DNA from: an uncultured Chloroflexota bacterium | Lineage (GTDB): Bacteria; Chloroflexota; Dehalococcoidia; Lucifugimonadales; UBA826 | Assembly (NCBI GenBank): GCA_913045625.1 | Contig: CAJWPE010000004.1 | Coordinates: 1-58,560 of the forward strand | DNA length: 58,560 nucleotides | Reading direction: 5' to 3' | In this document: one piece after another, positions 54,946-58,560 of the stretch | Layout: every line of letters begins with the position of its first letter | Position numbering within the stretch: position 1 is the stretch's first letter | The notes under the pieces: model-generated | Databases searched by the model: none | The model's input: only the letters and a program-made list of their open reading frames with translations | What the model was told of the DNA's origin: nothing | Position numbers and translations under genes: made by a program

Positions 54946-56076
54946 TTAAGCTATAAACTTTATTGAATTGTTGTTTTGTGATGACTTAATTTCACCATCT
55001 TCATTAACTATTATTATGTTGAAATTGTTTGGCAAATCATCAAAATTTATTGAATTACCAGCTATTCTGTCTAACAAATTAGGCGAAGAGTAATAATCTT
55101 GAATTACAACTGTTTGAGCTCCAATTTGATTTGCCCTTTCATACATATGCCTGAATCCTGTTTTTTCTGGAAGAATAATTTGTGTTGAAATTCCTTCTTT
55201 TTCCAATGATGACCCTAGTTGTGAAATATATTTTCTACCCATTAATTTACTTGTTTCGATATCAATAGAAGATTTGCCAAGATAATCTGACCCTGGAGGG
55301 CCGGGTTTTGTAAACAATGTGCTTGCAGAAATATCATAAATTACTGCGTTAGATTGTGTTTCTGAGCACAATCTTTTGAAAGTATCTTTGAAATTTTTAT
55401 TAGTAGTTGAGTGTGAATCCTCAGCTTTATCTTGTGTCACAATCATTATTTTGTTTACTGAGGGAGTTGTAGTTTTTTTTACACCATCAGTCATAGTGTT
55501 TGCTGAATTACTCTGCACTTCTCTTAAGTGATCTATAAGAGGCATTACAACTCTTTCATCTGACGTTGCAAATCCTTCGAACATTTTCTCTGGGTCTGAA
55601 AGTTTTCCTATTCCAAATATGTCAGTTGAAATTTCCCATCCGATAAATGCAATTGGTGCAGGTTGAGTGATCGCTAATATCCATTGATTTTCAACCTTGG
55701 TTTTTGAATAATTTAAATCTGTCCATGTTGAATATGTGTTATTGAATGATTCTAATGGGCTTCCTGTTCCGAAAGCGTGAACCTTTACCCCGGCATTTAT
55801 TAAGCTTTCGTACCTTAGTTTTTCAAAGTACAACTTATCGACATTTTGGAACCCTACAAATAGTTCTTTATCATCATGATTGGAAGAGAAATTTTTAATT
55901 TCATTTTCTATTTCTCTTGTTATGCCTAACATTTCTTTAGTTGATTTTAAAAATCTAAAACCCTCAATTGGCAATCCAGTTCCTTTTAAATCTATATCCA
56001 TATTACCTAAAAGCATCTCTATGCTTGGGCATCCATTCTCATCGATATGACTTTCTAGGTTCCAATTAAATTTCAT
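54946..56076 (-). CDS. DICT sensory domain fused to a USP-like domain
   Basis: This 376-aa cytoplasmic protein appears to have two parts. Residues about 40-190 resemble the DICT domain, a sensor found in cyclic di-GMP and two-component proteins and suggested to act in light response: LFVGFQNVDKLYFEKLRYE, VHAFGTG, a WILAITQP strand, and EKMFEGFATSDERVVMPL. Residues about 207-360 look like a universal stress protein-type alpha/beta domain (KIMIVTQDK, NAVIYDIS, IGAQTVVIQDYY). No output domain such as GGDEF or kinase is visible. It lies 27 bp before the rhodopsin gene. GGGGAG precedes the ATG, which overlaps the previous gene by 11 bp. A role as partner or regulator of the rhodopsin is inferred. 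Confidence 0.65.
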   Translation of the reverse strand: MKFNWNLESHIDENGCPSIEMLLGNMDIDLKGTGLPIEGFRFLKSTKEMLGITREIENEIKNFSSNHDDKELFVGFQNVDKLYFEKLRYESLINAGVKVHAFGTGSPLESFNNTYSTWTDLNYSKTKVENQWILAITQPAPIAFIGWEISTDIFGIGKLSDPEKMFEGFATSDERVVMPLIDHLREVQSNSANTMTDGVKKTTTPSVNKIMIVTQDKAEDSHSTTNKNFKDTFKRLCSETQSNAVIYDISASTLFTKPGPPGSDYLGKSSIDIETSKLMGRKYISQLGSSLEKEGISTQIILPEKTGFRHMYERANQIGAQTVVIQDYYSSPNLLDRIAGNSINFDDLPNNFNIIIVNEDGEIKSSQNNNSIKFIA

Positions 56077-56419
56077 TAGTATCTCCCCTTAATAATTTCA
56101 TGATAATTCTTAGATTTTTTATTTCTATGTTCTTTCCGGATACCGCAGATAAAATTGGTGAGGATTTAGCATTTTTACCTGATAATGCTAACGTTTGTCC
56201 TTGGTAAGACACAGTTGCAGTCAAATTATGATCGTTTAGCCATTTAGATATATTTATAGCTAAACTTCTAAGTTTCAATGGATTGAATGGTTTAATTGAT
56301 TGCGTTATTTGATCTGAAAGAATTTCTATATATATATCTTTGTTGTCAAAATTAATGTTTACATGTGGGGAATCAGTCTCTATAACTAAATTCCCCAACA
56401 ACTCAAAGGACTTACTCAT
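56066..56419 (-). CDS. Rhodopsin-operon protein of 117 aa, unknown
   Basis: This protein has no signal peptide or membrane helix. It is predicted by eye to be mixed alpha/beta, with a conserved-looking NPLKLRSLAINISKWLNDHN helix and TVSYQGQTLALSG strands. I recognise no family. I place the start at ATG 56419, four bases after the stop of the 65-aa gene; a GTG at 56437 is the alternative and has no SD. Coupled translation with both neighbours supports a shared complex or pathway. Confidence 0.6.
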   Translation of the reverse strand: MSKSFELLGNLVIETDSPHVNINFDNKDIYIEILSDQITQSIKPFNPLKLRSLAINISKWLNDHNLTATVSYQGQTLALSGKNAKSSPILSAVSGKNIEIKNLRIIMKLLRGDTNEI

Positions 56420-56423
56420 TTGA

Positions 56424-56621
56424 TTATTCTTGCTCACTTGTGCTGATGCTTATAGTTCCGGATACAATCCATTCTGCTTTTGCTGAATCTGGGCCAGTAG
56501 CTTGAGGGACTGAAATATTCATGTCAGTAAATTTATAATTTATTGTTGTCTTACGACGATTCAGAAATTCGTACAAACCTTCTGCCATTTCAATCCATGC
56601 GCTTAAATTATTACTACTCAT
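56424..56621 (-). CDS. Rhodopsin-operon protein of 65 aa, unknown
   Basis: This small soluble protein has an N-terminal helix (AWIEMAEGLYEFLNRRK) and beta-rich remainder ending in WIVSGTISIST. No family is recognised. A strong SD, GGAGG, overlaps the stop codon of the preceding zinc-ribbon gene, 9 bp upstream, so the two are coupled. Its neighbours make it part of the rhodopsin operon. Confidence 0.6.
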   Translation of the reverse strand: MSSNNLSAWIEMAEGLYEFLNRRKTTINYKFTDMNISVPQATGPDSAKAEWIVSGTISISTSEQE

Positions 56622-56630
56622 TTTTTCCTC

Positions 56631-56783
56631 CTATGCTGCTTTTGAATGTTGTTTTTTATCCTTCACAATTATGGGGTCGATTGAAGCCCGTCCGCACATT
56701 AAGCACTTTAAAAATTTGCAGTCGTAATCTTGGAATTTGATCACGTTACCACCGCATCTTTCGCAGTAAATCATGTTAGACAT
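56631..56783 (-). CDS. 50-aa zinc-ribbon protein, first gene of the rhodopsin operon
   Basis: This short ORF encodes MSNMIYCERCGG then, about 16 residues on, FLKCLMCGR, ending in a basic tail (KDKKQHSKAA). The two CxxC pairs form a zinc ribbon or rubredoxin-like knuckle. AAGGAG lies 9 bases before the ATG; an in-frame ATG three codons upstream lies next to that SD. Function is unknown: nucleic acid binding, a redox role or partner contact are all possible. It resembles in layout the zinc ribbon at 52345, which has a similar promoter. Confidence 0.68.
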   Translation of the reverse strand: MSNMIYCERCGGNVIKFQDYDCKFLKCLMCGRASIDPIIVKDKKQHSKAA

Positions 56784-56820
56784 AGTGCACATCTCCTTAA
56801 ATATGTGTTTGATAAAACAT

Positions 56821-56867
56821 ATTGTGGACTATAAAACATTATTTGTCAACATGTTGTTTATAGCAAA
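56821..56867 (-). promoter_or_regulatory. Promoter of the rhodopsin operon with dyad
   Basis: On the minus strand TTTGCTATA (56867-56859), TTGACA (56849-56844), a 17-bp spacer and CACAAT (56826-56821) line up, giving a leader of about 31 nt. CTATAAACA and TGTTTTATAG form an imperfect inverted repeat around the -35, and CAACATGTTG is a perfect 10-bp palindrome overlapping it. The weak -10 and the dyads suggest control by an activator or repressor. Confidence 0.65.
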
Positions 56868-56889
56868 CAAAATTAAGGGAAATTTCTAT

Positions 56890-57840
56890 CTAGATATATG
56901 CATTCTGTTTAAGCCAATCGTATTGATCTTTAATTGACTCTTTCCAGTTTCGTGTACGAAAAATAAGATTTTCAGTGTTTTTTGATGATGGGTTAGGTAT
57001 TTCGCTATGTAATGTTTTAATTGCATAGCCGGTTATAACTGCTTGTTTTCCAAGTAATTTATTTAAAAATCCATTAATGTGTGCATAATATTCAACAAGT
57101 CTGATCGGTACCTCAATTTTGGGAGCAGGAACTCCTGTTAATTTTTCTAACTCCAGTAATAGATCTTGCACAGTTACTTGGTTGTTTCCGGATAAAATAA
57201 ACTCTTTTACATTTATTTCATTTTTTACTAATTCAATTGTTGTTTTAGATACATCTCTTACGTCGATAAAATCATATGATCCATTAACATATGCGAGAGT
57301 TCCATTTTTTGAGTGTGAAATAATAGTTTTAGCTATATTAGAAATTTTGAAATCATTGGGTCCTATTAATCCAGTTGGATATAACACAGCTCCTTTTATA
57401 TTTCCTAAATCTATTTCATTCAACAAATTTTTTGTAGCTATTCCTTTTGATTCAGCATATGAACCTATGTATTTGTTTTTTGCATTAGGTATAGCATGAA
57501 TTGAACTCATATATATGAGTTTAATATCCCCATGTTTTTTACATGCTTCTATAATATTTTTCATTCCTTCAACATTTATAGAATATAATTTTTTCTTTTC
57601 AAGGGGCATGAGAGAAATATAACTTGCCATATGGAATACTGTTTCTATACCCTTGATTGCTGTTTCTAGGCTGGCAAAATTAGTGACGTCACCATTAACT
57701 ATTTCTACATCAAGATTTTTTATGGGAGTGATGTCACTACCTAATCTGCATAATACTCGAACGTCATACTTTTGATGAATAAGTTCTCTAACTAGATTAT
57801 TTCCTAGGTGCCCTGTAGCACCTGTCACTAAAACTTTCAG
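56890..57840 (-). CDS. Extended SDR (NAD-dependent epimerase/dihydroflavonol reductase-like)
   Basis: This 316-aa Rossmann protein has VTGATGHLGNNLVREL, FHMASYISL, the catalytic-type Y-x3-K in GSYAESKG and YPTGLIGPND, as in dihydroflavonol 4-reductase/HpnA-like extended SDRs. I propose a CTG start at 57840: GGAG at 57850-57847 is then spaced 6 bases away and the first strand becomes the usual KVLVTGATG. The GTG at 57828 would cut into that strand. It follows the MmgE/PrpD gene after 15 bp, so the two are likely cotranscribed. The substrate is unknown. Confidence 0.75.
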   Translation of the reverse strand: MKVLVTGATGHLGNNLVRELIHQKYDVRVLCRLGSDITPIKNLDVEIVNGDVTNFASLETAIKGIETVFHMASYISLMPLEKKKLYSINVEGMKNIIEACKKHGDIKLIYMSSIHAIPNAKNKYIGSYAESKGIATKNLLNEIDLGNIKGAVLYPTGLIGPNDFKISNIAKTIISHSKNGTLAYVNGSYDFIDVRDVSKTTIELVKNEINVKEFILSGNNQVTVQDLLLELEKLTGVPAPKIEVPIRLVEYYAHINGFLNKLLGKQAVITGYAIKTLHSEIPNPSSKNTENLIFRTRNWKESIKDQYDWLKQNAYI

Positions 57841-57855
57841 TTGATTCTCCGGTAA

Positions 57856-58560
57856 TTAAGCTGATAACTGTTTTGCAGAACTCGCTATAGATAATTCAAT
57901 AATCTCAGATATTTTGGGGGATTGATTTTCGTCAAAAATTTTGTCAATAATTATTTCTCCACTTCCTTCGATTAGGAAATTGGTCATTGCTAAAAACTTT
58001 TCAAAAATTTGAAGCTTGGTAACATCACTTTCAGGATCACCAGAAGGGTAATTAACTTGTTCTGATATTTGATCTGAATTTTTCATTGTAATTGTTACCC
58101 TAGATGGCCAAGCTTTAGGATACATTTCATCTAATTGTTTATCGGTTTTTATTCTGATTTTTTGAGATAATTCCAATGTTTGTTTATTCAAAATTGTTAA
58201 GTTTGTAAATTCATTCATAGAACATTGTGAATAAATTAATCCTGTGGCTACACAGAAAGGTAATGAAAATTTAGCAGCCCAAGGAGAAATTGGTTCCATA
58301 CCATCCAATAAGTCTAAAGCTTGCGAGTAAATTTGGACTTCAATGTTATCAATTTCTGAAACATCAATTTTTTGGCTAAGAATAATTGCTGCGTCTACTG
58401 CCGCATGTGTGTGGCGACAAGATGCATGAACTTTGAAAGAAACATAATTTATTTTCCATAATTCAGGTATTAAATCAATGTTGTAAAGATTATTAGTCAT
58501 ATTTTCAATATCGGGATTTTTTGACATTGAATTTAATAAGCCTTTTTTACCTTCATAAAT
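57856..58560 (-). CDS. MmgE/PrpD family protein, C-terminal part (cut by window end)
   Basis: The frame is open to the last base of the window, so the ATG at 58527 is probably internal and at least 234 codons of a protein normally near 450 aa are seen. The FKVHASCRHTHAAVDAA segment and PWAAKFSLPFCVATGLI match the second half of the 2-methylcitrate dehydratase/MmgE/PrpD family. Residues upstream of the ATG (YEGKKGLLNSMS) also fit the family. Many members have unknown dehydratase or isomerase roles, so 2-methylcitrate is not implied. Confidence 0.82.
   Translation of the reverse strand: MYEGKKGLLNSMSKNPDIENMTNNLYNIDLIPELWKINYVSFKVHASCRHTHAAVDAAIILSQKIDVSEIDNIEVQIYSQALDLLDGMEPISPWAAKFSLPFCVATGLIYSQCSMNEFTNLTILNKQTLELSQKIRIKTDKQLDEMYPKAWPSRVTITMKNSDQISEQVNYPSGDPESDVTKLQIFEKFLAMTNFLIEGSGEIIIDKIFDENQSPKISEIIELSIASSAKQLSA

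Overview
The window is a dense, visibly AT-rich stretch of a free-living marine-type bacterial chromosome. The 16S rRNA gene, the F420 pathway genes cofG and cofH, the many class III CoA-transferases, SDR and enolase-superfamily enzymes, lipoproteins with Glu/Val/Lys or Ala/Pro repeats behind the lipobox, and a proteorhodopsin together suggest a surface-ocean Chloroflexota, most likely of the SAR202 clade. This placement is inferred; no database search was possible.

Layout. 1-5115: 3' half of tRNA-Pro, an RNase II/R family exonuclease, an M42-like aminopeptidase, a DinB-like protein and an L-2-hydroxyglutarate oxidase. 5144-7071: a 16S rRNA gene with its own promoter and RNase III-type processing stem, then tRNA-Ala(UGC). 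No 23S or 5S gene follows, so the rRNA operon is split. 7082-11060: a small kinase, two lipoproteins, DinB/mycothiol-type proteins and an SDR. 11178-16288: a pterin-binding methyltransferase domain protein, a DUF1800/NHL/DUF1501 operon and a small membrane protein. 16300-20406: an enolase-superfamily dehydratase overlapping a CoA-transferase, and an ABC-2 exporter. 20452-22945: cofG-cofH. 22949-27213: malate synthase, MsrA, an oxaloacetate decarboxylase-like lyase and a split TPP decarboxylase. 27384-32328: an MFS carrier, GlnRS, oligoribonuclease, a tyrosine phosphatase and an SDR. 32330-35726: a glycine betaine-type ABC transporter with a long structured 5' leader. 35727-38633: a benzoylformate decarboxylase-like enzyme and an MFS carrier. 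38944-46091: two solute-binding lipoproteins sharing a 1,065-bp identical core, with two Dpp-type permeases. 46094-51946: a single-chain biotin-dependent acyl-CoA carboxylase with two CoA-transferases, one lacking the catalytic Asp. 52115-56867: the rhodopsin region. 56890-58560: an extended SDR and the C-terminal part of an MmgE/PrpD protein cut by the window end.

The most interesting unit is a compact five-gene operon at 54189-56867 on the minus strand. It runs from a promoter through a 50-aa zinc ribbon, a 65-aa protein, a 117-aa protein and a DICT-domain/USP-like fusion to a blue-tuned proton-pumping proteorhodopsin, and ends in a strong terminator. DICT is a sensory domain suggested to act in light response. 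A second zinc-ribbon gene at 52345 has a promoter with the same unusual layout (TTTGCTATA, TTGACA, 17 bp, CACAAT), which suggests a small shared regulon around the rhodopsin.

Work the genes may share: uptake of peptides or other organic solutes and of betaine, CoA activation and carboxylation of organic acids, F420 redox chemistry, glyoxylate assimilation through malate synthase, and a light-driven energy supplement.
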